Notes under the pieces: generated by a model
Told to the model about the DNA's origin: nothing
Database searches by the model: none
What the model saw: the letters and a program-made list of their open reading frames with translations, nothing else
Assembly (NCBI RefSeq): GCF_007859675.1
Contig: NZ_CP042305.1
Location: 558,001-622,000, forward strand
Origin: Humibacter ginsenosidimutans
GTDB lineage: Bacteria; Actinomycetota; Actinomycetes; Actinomycetales; Microbacteriaceae
Reading direction: 5' to 3'
Length of the DNA: 64,000 nt
Part shown: positions 1 through 8,780 of the stretch, one piece after another
Position numbering within the stretch: position 1 is the stretch's first letter
Layout: each line of letters starts with the position of its first letter
Made by a program: the position numbers and the translations under genes

Positions 1-388
1 GCATCCGTTTCTCCACGAGCGCCCGCCACGACTCCACGCTCTGCACGAGCGGTCGTTTGCCGTCGTTGATGCGCGCGGCGATGACCTCCGGCGACACCGT
101 GAGCAGCACGACCTTCGCTGCGGCGAGGTCGGCCTGGGTGCGCGGATCGAGCACCGCTCCCCCGCCGAACGAGACCACGCCGCCGAGCGCCAGCGCCTCC
201 GCTACCACGTCGCGCTCGATGGCGCGGAACGCCTCTTCGCCGCGCTCGGCGAAGATCCCGGAGATCGGTCCGTACTTGGCGACGATCACGGCATCCGTGT
301 CGATGAACGTCTCGCCGAGGCTTCTGGCCAGACGCTTGCCGACCCGTGTCTTGCCTGCCGCTGGCGGGCCGATCAGCACGACGGTCAC
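1..388 (-). CDS. aroK: Shikimate kinase (partial, C-terminus outside window)
   Basis: Phosphorylates shikimate to shikimate-3-phosphate with ATP in the cytoplasmic shikimate pathway. The visible 129 N-terminal residues begin [20 protein letters not shown], a P-loop kinase start whose Walker A is GPPAAGKT rather than the more usual GPxGAGKS/T. FIDTD follows in the usual place for a shikimate kinase, and later comes VSFGGGAVL, the glycine-rich shikimate-binding segment. The GTG start at 388 overlaps the aroC stop as GTGA, so the two are probably translationally coupled. Upstream on the same strand are aroC and aroE, consistent with an aromatic amino-acid operon. The 3' end of the gene runs off the left edge. 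Confidence 0.93.
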   Translation of the reverse strand, partial: MTVVLIGPPAAGKTRVGKRLARSLGETFIDTDAVIVAKYGPISGIFAERGEEAFRAIERDVVAEALALGGVVSFGGGAVLDPRTQADLAAAKVVLLTVSPEVIAARINDGKRPLVQSVESWRALVEKRM

Positions 389-1590
389 GCGCGCACGGTC
401 TCCGTGTGCAGTGCGGCAGGGATGCTCTCGAGGTAGCCGCTGAGGTTGCGGCGGGTCTCTGCGACCGAATCCCCGCCGAACTTCTCGAGCACGGCGTCCG
501 CGAGCACGAGCGCCACCATCGCCTCGGCCACCACACCGGCCGCCGGAACGGCGCAGACGTCGGAACGCTGGTGGTGGGCGGGGGCCGCATCGCCGGTGGC
601 GATGTCGACGGTGCGCAGAGCGTGCGGAATCGTGGCGATGGGCTTCATGCCCGCGCGCACCCGCAGCACGGTGCCGGTCGTCATGCCGCCCTCTGTGCCG
701 CCGGCCTTGCCGCTCGTGCGCGAGATGGTGTCGCCGTCGGTGACGAGCTCGTCGTGCGCCGCCGAGCCGCGTCGCCTCGTGGTCTCGAAGCCGTCGCCGA
801 CCTCGACGCCCTTGATGGCCTGGATGCTCATGAGCGCCTGTGCGAGGCGCCCGTCGATCTTGCGGTCCCACTGCACGTGCGAGCCGAGGCCGACCGGAAC
901 GCCGTAGGCGAGCACCTCGACGACGCCGCCGAGCGTGTCACCGTCTTTGTGCGCGGCATCCACCTCGGCGACCATGGCTTCCGAGGTCGCGGGATCGAAG
1001 CAGCGCAGCGGATCGGCGTCGAGAGTGTCGACGTCGTCGGGACCGGGCACCGCCGAGCCCTCGGGAACGCGCACCGGTCCGATCGACAGCGTGTGGCTCA
1101 CGAGGCGCACGCCGAGTTCGGCGAGGAACGCCTTGGCGATCGCGCCGAGCGCGACGCGTGCTGCGGTCTCTCTGGCGCTCGCACGCTCGAGCACGGGACG
1201 TGCTTCGTCGAAGCCGTACTTCTGCATGCCGACCAGGTCGGCGTGCCCCGGACGAGGGCGCGTCAGGGCTGCGCCGCGGCCGGTGGCGAGCTTCTCGGCG
1301 TCGACCGGCTCCGGGCTCATCACGTCGACCCACTTGGGCCACTCCGTGTTGCCGATGCGCAGCGCGATCGGGCTGCCCATGCTGAGACCGTGCCGCACGC
1401 CGCCGGAGAAGGCCAGCGCGTCCTGCTCGAACTTCATGCGCGCGCCGCGGCCATAGCCGAGCTTGCGGCGCGCGAGATCGGCGCGCACGGCATCCATCGA
1501 GACGGGCACCCCTGCGGGAAGCCCCTCGAGAACGGCGACGAGTTCGGGGCCGTGGGATTCCCCTGCGGTGAGCCAGCGAAGCATGGTCAC
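385..1590 (-). CDS. aroC: Chorismate synthase
   Basis: Converts 5-enolpyruvylshikimate-3-phosphate to chorismate using reduced FMN as cofactor, the last common step of aromatic biosynthesis. The 401-residue protein starts [20 protein letters not shown], with the family's GESHG signature at the N-terminus. It also carries [15 protein letters not shown] and [15 protein letters not shown], both conserved around the flavin and substrate site. Length is normal for the family. It overlaps aroK by 4 bp and lies 46 bp downstream of aroE on the same strand, so aroE-aroC-aroK read as one unit, probably continuing from mltG. Confidence 0.97.
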   Translation of the reverse strand: MTMLRWLTAGESHGPELVAVLEGLPAGVPVSMDAVRADLARRKLGYGRGARMKFEQDALAFSGGVRHGLSMGSPIALRIGNTEWPKWVDVMSPEPVDAEKLATGRGAALTRPRPGHADLVGMQKYGFDEARPVLERASARETAARVALGAIAKAFLAELGVRLVSHTLSIGPVRVPEGSAVPGPDDVDTLDADPLRCFDPATSEAMVAEVDAAHKDGDTLGGVVEVLAYGVPVGLGSHVQWDRKIDGRLAQALMSIQAIKGVEVGDGFETTRRRGSAAHDELVTDGDTISRTSGKAGGTEGGMTTGTVLRVRAGMKPIATIPHALRTVDIATGDAAPAHHQRSDVCAVPAAGVVAEAMVALVLADAVLEKFGGDSVAETRRNLSGYLESIPAALHTETVRA

Positions 1591-1636
1591 AATTCTGGCA
1601 TGCGGGCGCGGTGCGCCTGGCCAGGAGAGGCAGCGC

Positions 1637-2563
1637 TCAGAGAGGACGACCCGACGCGTCGAGACCCACGGCGGTGAGCATGGCCGCCAGCACGGATGCC
1701 TCGCGCGGCAACGGAATCTCCGGATCCCCCGTCACGAAGATGCGAACCTGCAACAGCGCCTGGTGCACGAGCATCGCCAGGCCGGAGAGCACGTTCGCGT
1801 GCCCGTTCCCCGCCTTGCCCGACAGGCTCCACGCCTTCACGATGTCCGTCGGCCACGGATCGTAGGCGACGTCGAGCAGGAGGACGCCGTCCGCCGCGGC
1901 CCGTGCCACCTCTTCGCCTCGCACGACAGACCCCGCTGCGCCGTCCGAACCCGCCGAACCCGGGAGCGTGCTGATCACGAGGTCGGGACGAGTGGCTGGC
2001 CCCTCGCCGAACCGCGTGATCTGAACCCGCAGGCCCACCGAGCGGCCCAGTTCGATGAGGGACTGGGCACGTGACGGCGTGCGTACCTGCACAGTGATCT
2101 GCTCTGCGCCGAGTTCGGCCGCCGCCATCACCGCGGATGCCGCGGTGGCACCTCCGCCCCACACGAGCACCTGCCGCGCACTCGGGGTTCCGGCGGCGGC
2201 GAGGGCGCGCACGATGCCGGGCACGTCGGTGTTGAAGCCGCGGAGCAGTCTGCCGCCACCGGCATCCGTGTCGAAGAGGATGGTGTTGGCGGCACCGGTG
2301 AGTCGCGCAGACTCGTCGAGCGAGGCCACCAGGGGCAGCACTGACTGCTTGAGCGGCATGGTGAGCGAGAGGCCGCGCCAGTCAGCGGGCCGTGATTCCA
2401 CATAGTCGCGCAGGGTGTCCGGCACGACCTCTGCGCGGTCGTACGACCATGGAAGTCCGAGGGCCTCGTACGCGGTGGCATGCAGCACCGGAGACTTCGA
2501 GTGGGCGATCGGCGAGCCGAGCACGGCCAGTTCGCGCCGCCCGTCACTGGCAGTAAGCATCAT
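1637..2563 (-). CDS. aroE: Shikimate dehydrogenase
   Basis: NADP-dependent reduction of 3-dehydroshikimate to shikimate. The N-terminal domain has [12 protein letters not shown] (shikimate-binding serines), MPLKQ with the catalytic lysine (residue 72 if the first ATG is used), GAANTI and GFNTD. The Rossmann half has [11 protein letters not shown]. The reading frame stays open further upstream, but that extra part is only an alternative frame of mltG. The homologous protein starts at the paired ATGs at 2563/2560, which overlap the end of mltG by about 20 bp. About 308 residues, slightly longer than the 270-290 typical. Position between mltG and aroC matches other actinobacteria. Confidence 0.93.
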   Translation of the reverse strand: MMLTASDGRRELAVLGSPIAHSKSPVLHATAYEALGLPWSYDRAEVVPDTLRDYVESRPADWRGLSLTMPLKQSVLPLVASLDESARLTGAANTILFDTDAGGGRLLRGFNTDVPGIVRALAAAGTPSARQVLVWGGGATAASAVMAAAELGAEQITVQVRTPSRAQSLIELGRSVGLRVQITRFGEGPATRPDLVISTLPGSAGSDGAAGSVVRGEEVARAAADGVLLLDVAYDPWPTDIVKAWSLSGKAGNGHANVLSGLAMLVHQALLQVRIFVTGDPEIPLPREASVLAAMLTAVGLDASGRPL

Positions 2564-3932
2564 TCGCCGCGCTCGCGTTGCACCACGCCTGCAGCTGGGC
2601 CACGGCCGCATCGTGTTCGGCCTGCGTCGTGGAGAACGCCGTCTCCCCCGTCTTGAGGTTGATGGTGACGAAGTACAGCCACGAACCGGGCGTTGGCTGC
2701 AGCGCAGCCTTGATCGCGGCGTCCCCCGGGTTCGAGATCGGACCGACGGGCAGCCCGTCGTGCGCATAGGTGTTGTACGGATTGTTGGCGTCGTTGCGCT
2801 CCGCGTCGGTGGTGAACACGGTCTTCACGCCCGCGCCGTAGGCGACGGTGGCGTCGGACTGCAGCCGCATGCCCTGGGCGATCCGGTTCGTGAAGACCCT
2901 GGCGACCTTGCCCATGTCGGCGTCGCTGCCCGCCTCCTTCTGCACGATCGAGGCAAGGATCACGGTGTTCCAGCGTTCGGCGGCGGTCACGCCGTCATCG
3001 TCGAACGCCTGGTTCGCCCGATTCACGAGCGTCGTGATCACGGCCTTCGCATCGACTCCCGGGTCGAAGGTGTACGTGGCGGGGAAGAGGAACCCGTCGA
3101 GGTTCTTCGCCTGGGCGGGAAGACCGAAGTCCGCGGGCTTCGCGGCGGCCTGGAGATCGGCGAGCGACACCCCGGTGATCTTCGCCAGCTCCGGCAGGAT
3201 CTGCGCCTCGGTCTCGCCCTCTGTGATGGTGATCGTGCGCTCGAGCTTGTTCTTCGGATCCTGCAGCGCCGCGAGCGCGGACTTCGCGCTCATCTGCTTC
3301 TTGACCTTGTAGACGCCGGGCTGGAACACGGGGTCGGGCTTGGTGTGCAGCAGGAGTGTGTAGAACGCGTCGGAGGTCTTGACCACACCCGCCTTGGCCA
3401 GCGTGTCGGCGACCGAGCTGCCCGTGTCGCCGTCGTGGATGGTGATGGTCACCGGAGTCGTTCCGGATCCCGTGTAGTCGTTCGGCTCGTTCATGGCGAG
3501 CAGCTTCTGCACCTGGGGCTGGAACGCGTTCCAGACGAAGACCGCTCCCCCGCCGAGCAGGCCGAGGATGACCACGGTGACGATGGTGACCGTCAACCAG
3601 CGGCGCTTGCGCTTCGGGCGCGTAGGGCGGGCATCCTTGCCGTCGGTCGGGTAGTCGAGACTGGCCCAGGCGTGCGGTGGCCTGCCGTGATCTCCGCCGG
3701 ATGTCTGTGTCGGCTCCTCGACGGCCTCCTCCGCGTTGAGTCCCGCCCAGAACGAGCCGTGCGGATCGGCATCGGGTACCGTTTCCGCCGGGTTCTGCAC
3801 GCCGATCTCGCCGGTCTGCTGAGCCGCCAGACGGGCCTCCCGCTCCCGAGCCTCCCTGCGTGTCATCGGGGGTCGCTCGTCATCGAACGAGGGGTCCGGC
3901 TGGGGTGAGCCGGGCGGCTGGGGTTGGGTCAC
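2544..3932 (-). CDS. mltG: Endolytic murein transglycosylase MltG (YceG family)
   Basis: Cleaves nascent peptidoglycan glycan strands and is thought to set their length by terminating polymerisation. The 462-residue protein has a charged, proline-rich cytoplasmic N-terminus, one membrane segment at about residues 112-134, a LysM-like region, and the catalytic YceG domain with the family motif ASIVQKEAGSD; the presumed catalytic glutamate is Glu333. Start is GTG at 3932. It lies 19 bp downstream of ruvX, and the alaS-ruvX-mltG-aroE order is a well-known actinobacterial arrangement. The stop overlaps the aroE start. Confidence 0.95.
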   Translation of the reverse strand: MTQPQPPGSPQPDPSFDDERPPMTRREAREREARLAAQQTGEIGVQNPAETVPDADPHGSFWAGLNAEEAVEEPTQTSGGDHGRPPHAWASLDYPTDGKDARPTRPKRKRRWLTVTIVTVVILGLLGGGAVFVWNAFQPQVQKLLAMNEPNDYTGSGTTPVTITIHDGDTGSSVADTLAKAGVVKTSDAFYTLLLHTKPDPVFQPGVYKVKKQMSAKSALAALQDPKNKLERTITITEGETEAQILPELAKITGVSLADLQAAAKPADFGLPAQAKNLDGFLFPATYTFDPGVDAKAVITTLVNRANQAFDDDGVTAAERWNTVILASIVQKEAGSDADMGKVARVFTNRIAQGMRLQSDATVAYGAGVKTVFTTDAERNDANNPYNTYAHDGLPVGPISNPGDAAIKAALQPTPGSWLYFVTINLKTGETAFSTTQAEHDAAVAQLQAWCNASAANDAYCQ

Positions 3933-3951
3933 AGCTGGGGGTCCAATGGTC

Positions 3952-4419
3952 TCAGTTCGCGGGACTCGTGCTCACGAGCTCGCCCGGCGGCCGGCCGCTC
4001 GAGCGTTCGGTGTCGAGGGCGTGCTGCAAAATTACCGTGGCAGCGGCCTGGTCGACCACAGACCGGGAGTTCCGCGTAGTGCGTCCCGACGCATGCAGCG
4101 CACTCTGCGCCGACACCGTCGACAGCCGTTCGTCGACGAGCCGTACCGGCAGTGCACACGCATTCGACAGACGGGACGCGAACTCGATCGCATCGTCCGT
4201 CGACGCCGTGTGCGCTCCCGAGAGCGACAACGGAAGACCGACGATAATCTCCGCCGCTCCGAATTCCGTGACAAGCGCCTGGATGCGCGCCACATCGCCG
4301 CCGTCGTCGACGCGAGCCACCGTCTCCACCGGCAGGGCGAGCATCCCGTCCGGGTCGCTGCGGCTCACGCCGATGCGTGCCCTGCCGACATCGACACCGA
4401 TGCGCACGCCGCTGCGCAC
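3952..4419 (-). CDS. ruvX: Putative pre-16S rRNA nuclease / Holliday junction resolvase-like YqgF
   Basis: RNase H-fold protein of the YqgF/RuvX family, implicated in 16S rRNA 5'-end maturation in E. coli and proposed earlier as a Holliday-junction resolvase. The 155-residue protein begins VRSGVRIGVDVGRARIGVSR; Asp10 in the VDVG strand is the first acidic catalytic residue. EIIVGLPLSLSG and LPVRLVDERLSTV supply the other conserved strands. Start is GTG at 4419, 7 bp from the alaS stop. Normal length for the family. Which activity applies here cannot be read from sequence. Confidence 0.92.
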   Translation of the reverse strand: MRSGVRIGVDVGRARIGVSRSDPDGMLALPVETVARVDDGGDVARIQALVTEFGAAEIIVGLPLSLSGAHTASTDDAIEFASRLSNACALPVRLVDERLSTVSAQSALHASGRTTRNSRSVVDQAAATVILQHALDTERSSGRPPGELVSTSPAN

Positions 4420-4426
4420 GATGTCG

Positions 4427-7099
4427 CTACCCTCCCAGTGCGCTGCGCACGGACGTCAGCGCCGCGTCGATCGCCGAGGCATCCGACCCGCCGCCCTGGG
4501 CGAGGTCGTCCTTGCCGCCTCCTCCGCCGCCGAGCACGGACGCCGCGCCCTTGGCGAGGGCACCGGCCTTCGCGCCCGAGTCTCGCGCGGCCTGGTTCGT
4601 GGCCACGATCACGACGGGCCTGTCGCCCACGACGGCGGCCAGCGCAACGACGGCCGGATCGGAACCGAGTCGCTCGCGCACCGTGGTGACGAGCAGACGC
4701 AGATCGTCGGACGAGCCGAGCGTGCCTGCGTTCTCGGCGACGAGGCGTACGGCACCGGCGCGGTCGGCCTTCTCCAGCAAAGCGGGAACCCTGTCCAACA
4801 CCGCGCGTGCCTCGAACGCGGCGATCTTCTTCTCCGCAGCCTTGAGGCTCGCCACGAGATCATTGATGCGCTCGGGCAGCTGCTCCCTCGGCGTCTTCAA
4901 GCTGCCGCTGAGCTGCGCCACGATGGCGCGCTCTGCGGCCAGGTCGCGGAACGCCTCGATGCCCACCAGCGACTCGACCCGCCGGTTGGTCGACCCCACC
5001 GACGACTCGCTGATCAGGTTGATCATGCCGATCTCGGAGCTGGAGCTCACGTGCGTTCCGGCGCACAGCTCGCGCGACCATGGGCCGCCGATATCCACCA
5101 CGCGCACGACGTCGCCGTACTTCTCGCCGAACAGGGCCATGGCGCCGAGCGCCTTCGCCTCGTCGAGCGGCAGCTCGCGCGTGATCACCTCGAGATCGTC
5201 GCGGATCGCGTTGTTCGAGATCTCCTCGATCTCGCTGCGCGTCTCCGGCGAGAGTCCCTGGTTCCAGGAGAAGTCGAGCCGCAGGTAGCCGGCCTTGTTG
5301 TACGAACCGGACTGGTGGGCGTTCGGGCCCAGCACCTGACGCAGCGCTGCATGGATGATGTGGGTGCCGGAGTGCGCCTGACGCGCGCCCCTGCGGTAGT
5401 CGGCATCCACCACGCTCGTCGCGATGTCGTCGACGCCGACCTCGCCGCGCGTCACCTGCACGGTGTGGCTGATCAGCCCCTTGACGGGCTTCTGCACATC
5501 GAGAACCTCGAGCTCGTAGCCGGGGCCGACGATCACGCCCTGGTCGGCGTCCTGTCCGCCAGACTCCGCGTAGAGGGCGGTCTCGGCGAGGATGATCTCG
5601 GCGACCTGGCCCTCGGATGCCCGCGGCACCGACACCCCGTCGACGATGATGCCCAGCACCCGCGACTCCGTCTGCAGCTCGGTGTACCCGGTGAAGACGG
5701 TCTCGCCCTTGCCGCGCAGATCGCTGTAGACCGAGAGGTCGGCGATCGCGCGCTTCTTGGCGCGGGCATCGGCCTTCGCCTTCGACTTCTGCTCGGCCAT
5801 CAGCGCGTCGAACGCCGAACGGTCGACGGAGAGCCCCGCCTCCTCGGCGATCTCGAGGGTGAGGTCGATCGGGAACCCGTAGGTGTCGTGCAGCAGGAAC
5901 GCGGTGTCGCCTGCGAGCTGCGACTTGCCTGCCGCCTTGGTGTTCGACACCGCGGTGTCGAGGATCGTCGTTCCGCTGGCGAGCGTGCGCAGGAACGTGT
6001 CCTCTTCGGAGAACGCCAGGTGCGAGATCCGGTCGTAGTCGGTGGCGACCTCGGGATAGGTCGCCTTCATCGCGTCACGCGACTCCGCGAACAGTGCGGG
6101 GAAGGTCGCCGTCTCCACGCCGAGCAGGCGCATCGCGCGCACGGTGCGGCGAAGCAGACGTCGCAGGATGTATCCGCGGCCCTCGTTCGATGGCGTGACA
6201 CCGTCGGACATGAGCATGAGCGCGCTGCGCACGTGATCGGCGACCACGCGCATCCGCACATCGTCCTCGTGGTTCGCACCGTAGGCCTTGCCGCTGATCT
6301 CGGCGGCCTTGTCGAGAACCGGACGCACCTCGTCGATCTCGTAGAAGTTCTCGACGCCCTGCTTGATGAAGGCCACGCGCTCCAGGCCCATGCCCGTGTC
6401 GACGTTCTTCTTCGGCAGCTCGCCGATGATCTCGAAGTCGGCCTTGCCCGTTCCCTCGCCACGCAGGTACTGCATGAACACGAGGTTCCAGATCTCGACG
6501 TACCGGTCGTCGTCGGTGGCAGGTCCCCCGTCGATCCCGTATGCGGGGCCGCGGTCGAAGAAGATCTCTGAACACGGTCCGGCCGGTCCCGGAACACCGG
6601 TCGACCAGTAGTTCGTGTCCTTGCCGAGGCCCTGGATGCGCTCGTCGGGAAGGCCGGCGACCTCCCGCCAGTAGCCGCGCGCCTCGTCGTCGTCTTCGTA
6701 GACCGTGACCCACAGATCGTTGGGATCGAACCCGAGACCGCCTTCGTCCTCGGGAGTGGTCAGAAGCTCCCAGGCGAACGTGATCGCGTCCTTCTTGAAG
6801 TAGTCGCCGAACGACCAGTTGCCGAGCATCTGGAAGAAGGTGCCGTGGCGGGGTGTCTTGCCGACCTCGTCGATGTCGAGCGTGCGGATGCACTTCTGCG
6901 AGTCGGCGATGCGCGGATACGGCGGCGGCACGAGACCGGTGAGATACGGCACGAACGGCACCATGCCGGCGATCGTGAACAGGAGGGTCGGGTCATCGCT
7001 GACGAGCGAGGCCGACGGCACGATGGTGTGGCCGCGCTCGGCGAAGAAGTCCAGAAAGCGGCGTCGGATCTCTGCCGTCGAGAGGGGTGCGGTCTGCAT
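4427..7099 (-). CDS. alaS: Alanyl-tRNA synthetase
   Basis: Charges tRNA-Ala and hydrolyses mischarged Ser/Gly-tRNA-Ala. The 890-residue protein has the class II catalytic domain at the N-terminus (from STAEIRRRFLDFFAERGH), the editing domain with the zinc-binding HSGTHIIH and CAGTH elements, and the C-terminal DHHA1-like domain with a glycine-rich stretch (VLGGGGGGKDDLAQGGG). Full length for the family. It is the first gene of the alaS-ruvX-mltG-aro run. Two small membrane-linked genes lie upstream on the same strand. Confidence 0.98.
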   Translation of the reverse strand: MQTAPLSTAEIRRRFLDFFAERGHTIVPSASLVSDDPTLLFTIAGMVPFVPYLTGLVPPPYPRIADSQKCIRTLDIDEVGKTPRHGTFFQMLGNWSFGDYFKKDAITFAWELLTTPEDEGGLGFDPNDLWVTVYEDDDEARGYWREVAGLPDERIQGLGKDTNYWSTGVPGPAGPCSEIFFDRGPAYGIDGGPATDDDRYVEIWNLVFMQYLRGEGTGKADFEIIGELPKKNVDTGMGLERVAFIKQGVENFYEIDEVRPVLDKAAEISGKAYGANHEDDVRMRVVADHVRSALMLMSDGVTPSNEGRGYILRRLLRRTVRAMRLLGVETATFPALFAESRDAMKATYPEVATDYDRISHLAFSEEDTFLRTLASGTTILDTAVSNTKAAGKSQLAGDTAFLLHDTYGFPIDLTLEIAEEAGLSVDRSAFDALMAEQKSKAKADARAKKRAIADLSVYSDLRGKGETVFTGYTELQTESRVLGIIVDGVSVPRASEGQVAEIILAETALYAESGGQDADQGVIVGPGYELEVLDVQKPVKGLISHTVQVTRGEVGVDDIATSVVDADYRRGARQAHSGTHIIHAALRQVLGPNAHQSGSYNKAGYLRLDFSWNQGLSPETRSEIEEISNNAIRDDLEVITRELPLDEAKALGAMALFGEKYGDVVRVVDIGGPWSRELCAGTHVSSSSEIGMINLISESSVGSTNRRVESLVGIEAFRDLAAERAIVAQLSGSLKTPREQLPERINDLVASLKAAEKKIAAFEARAVLDRVPALLEKADRAGAVRLVAENAGTLGSSDDLRLLVTTVRERLGSDPAVVALAAVVGDRPVVIVATNQAARDSGAKAGALAKGAASVLGGGGGGKDDLAQGGGSDASAIDAALTSVRSALGG

Positions 7100-7137
7100 G
7101 GTTCCGTTCGTTCGGTGTGGGAAGGTGCCTGATGGCC

Positions 7138-7353
7138 CTAGGAGAGGTCGGCGATGGTGTCTTCTGCGTCGTCGATCACGGCGCGCAACTCGGCTTCGCG
7201 CTTGCGATAGCCCTCACTCACGGCGGCGCCGAAATCGTGGGCCTTGCGGTCGAGCTCATCGAAGAACTGCTTGCCCTGCTCGGTCTTGTTCACCTGGTGC
7301 GCGATCGCGAAGCCGGCGCCGATGCCGACGACGAACCAGAGGAAACTCTTCAT
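7138..7353 (-). CDS. Small membrane protein, YtxH-like
   Basis: A 71-residue protein starting MKSFLWFVVGIGAGFAIAHQ, a single hydrophobic helix, followed by a charged, mostly helical tail (KQFFDELDRKAHDFGAAVSE). Short one-helix proteins with this layout and a C-terminal amphipathic region resemble the YtxH/general-stress family in Gram-positives. It sits between a DUF948 gene and alaS, a common actinobacterial pairing, so the two small proteins probably work together at the membrane. No enzymatic motif is present and no function can be assigned. Confidence 0.75.
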   Translation of the reverse strand: MKSFLWFVVGIGAGFAIAHQVNKTEQGKQFFDELDRKAHDFGAAVSEGYRKREAELRAVIDDAEDTIADLS

Positions 7354-7426
7354 CTGCTTGCTCTCCTAGTGTTCGTGAACTGCTCGATGGTAGTGCCGGA
7401 TGCTGCGCCGGGGGTGAGCGCCGCCG

Positions 7427-7798
7427 TCACTCCGCGTGGTCGCCCTTGCGCGGCCGTCCGAACCGGAACGCCGCCCGCACCGCGGCGCTGAAGCCCGCGA
7501 GCTTGATGAGGGGCCCGCCGACCGTGGCGGCGAACAGAGCGATGAGCGCCGACACGTTGCCGGTGACGTCCTGCACGTTGCGGGTGATGGCATCCACCCT
7601 GGCCAGCTGCTTGTTCGTCTCGCGGAGCGTCTCGGTCGTCTCCTCGAGAATCGGGGTGATGCCGTCACTGACGTCCTTGATCGAGTCCGTGGTCTGGTCG
7701 AAGACCTTGCCCAGCTTCACGAGCGGAACAGCGAGCAAGGCGACGAGCACCGCGAACACTCCGGCGGCGATCAGCCCTGCGATGTCTCCACCTGACAC
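7427..7798 (-). CDS. DUF948 family membrane protein
   Basis: A 123-residue protein with an N-terminal membrane helix (IAGLIAAGVFAVLVALLAVP), then a heptad-rich region containing several Thr/Val/Asp repeats (DSIKDVSDGITPILEETTET), a second hydrophobic segment, and a basic tail ending in RFGRPRKGDHAE. This is the architecture of DUF948 proteins, whose biochemical role is not established. It precedes the small YtxH-like gene and alaS on the same strand, and is separated from rpsD by a hairpin terminator. Confidence 0.8.
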   Translation of the reverse strand: MSGGDIAGLIAAGVFAVLVALLAVPLVKLGKVFDQTTDSIKDVSDGITPILEETTETLRETNKQLARVDAITRNVQDVTGNVSALIALFAATVGGPLIKLAGFSAAVRAAFRFGRPRKGDHAE

Positions 7799-7833
7799 GC
7801 GGCACCATCCATTCCGGTTCTGGAATATGTCGA

Positions 7834-7862
7834 AGGGCGGGCCGTCTGAGACGACCCGCCCT
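7834..7862 (-). terminator. Hairpin terminator after rpsD
   Basis: Inverted repeat of 12 bp with one mismatch (AGGGCGGGCCGT against ACGACCCGCCCT) and a 5-nt loop, 20 bp beyond the rpsD stop and upstream of the DUF948 start. No U-tract is obvious, as is common in high-GC actinobacteria. Confidence 0.7.
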
Positions 7863-7882
7863 CCAGCGTAGTAGGTGTGAGA

Positions 7883-8506
7883 CTAGCGCGCGGCGTAGTA
7901 CTCGACCACGAGCTGCACATCACAGGTCACGGGGATCTCCGCGCGCTTGGGGCGACGCTCGAGGCGCGCCTGCAGCTTGTCGAGCTCGACGTCGAGGTAG
8001 GCCGGGACCTTCGGGAGCACGTCGGCGTGGCCGCCGGCGGCCGCGACCTGGAACGGCTCGGTGCCCTCGGAGCGGGCCTTGACGTGGATGAGCTGACCCG
8101 GCTTCACGCGGAACGACGGGCGGTCGACGATCTTGCCGTCGACGAGGATGTGACGGTGCACGACGAACTGGCGGGCCTGCGCGGTCGTGCGGGCGAAGCC
8201 GGCGCGCAGCACGAGGGCGTCGAGACGCATCTCGAGCAGCTCGACGAGGTTCTCACCGGTCAGGCCCTGGGTGCGACGGGCCTCGTTGAACGCGATGCGC
8301 AGCTGCTTCTCGCGGATGCCGTACTGAGCGCGCAGACGCTGCTTCTCACGAAGACGAACGGCGTAGTCGCTGTCGGCCTTGCGCTTGGTGCGGCCGTGCT
8401 CGCCGGGAGCGTAGGGGCGCTTCTCGAGGATGCGCGCGGCCTTCGGGGTGAGGGCGACGCCCAGCGACCGCGAGAGGCGGGTCTTGCTGCGGGAACGTGA
8501 AGACAC
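7883..8506 (-). CDS. rpsD: 30S ribosomal protein S4
   Basis: Primary 16S rRNA-binding protein that nucleates assembly of the 30S body. The 207-residue protein begins VSSRSRSKTRLSRSLGVALT and includes the S4 RNA-binding domain (LVELLEMRLDALVLRAGFAR, then ARQFVVHRHILVDG). The GTG start at 8506 is preceded on the minus strand by GAAAGGAC, a good ribosome-binding site. It is a stand-alone gene here, outside the rpsM-rpsK-rpoA operon used by many other bacteria. It has its own long leader and a terminator. Confidence 0.97.
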   Translation of the reverse strand: MSSRSRSKTRLSRSLGVALTPKAARILEKRPYAPGEHGRTKRKADSDYAVRLREKQRLRAQYGIREKQLRIAFNEARRTQGLTGENLVELLEMRLDALVLRAGFARTTAQARQFVVHRHILVDGKIVDRPSFRVKPGQLIHVKARSEGTEPFQVAAAGGHADVLPKVPAYLDVELDKLQARLERRPKRAEIPVTCDVQLVVEYYAAR

Positions 8507-8780
8507 GTTTGTCCTTTCGTATGGTTCTTCTCACTTGTGCTGCCCCCTGCCGGCGGGAGCCGGTGGGCAGCCATTGGCTGATCCGGCGACGCACGTCGGG
8601 TGACGTGCACGGGCGGCGCAAGACGCGCAGCACCGCCATGGTCGCTTTCGCAATGGGAGGGATTGGCCGGGGACACTCGGCTACAGAGTGCGTTCCCTGT
8701 CGAAAAGGATGCCCGCAGCCGCACGGAATCCTTTGTCTCGGCCCATCAATGATACCAGAACGACGGTGGCGACCCCGACG
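8507..8780 (-). promoter_or_regulatory. rpsD leader/promoter region with hairpin
   Basis: A 274-bp gene-free stretch upstream of rpsD. On the minus strand a TATCAT hexamer at 8749-8754 fits an actinobacterial -10 (TANNNT), though no good -35 is visible. Just downstream lies an inverted repeat, AAAGGAT ... ATCCTTT (8704-8734), with GC pairing possible inside the loop. If the -10 is right, the mRNA leader is over 200 nt and starts with this hairpin. In other bacteria S4 regulates translation by binding its own mRNA. Whether that happens here is inference. The hairpin could instead simply terminate rarA. Confidence 0.4.

Noticed and set aside
2564-2767. Upstream in-frame extension of aroE
   Set aside because: The extra residues are another frame of mltG and unlike any shikimate dehydrogenase N-terminus.
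3860-6571. 903-residue open frame on the + strand
   Set aside because: Antisense to mltG, ruvX and alaS; no recognisable domain. Same class of artefact as other long + strand frames in this window.
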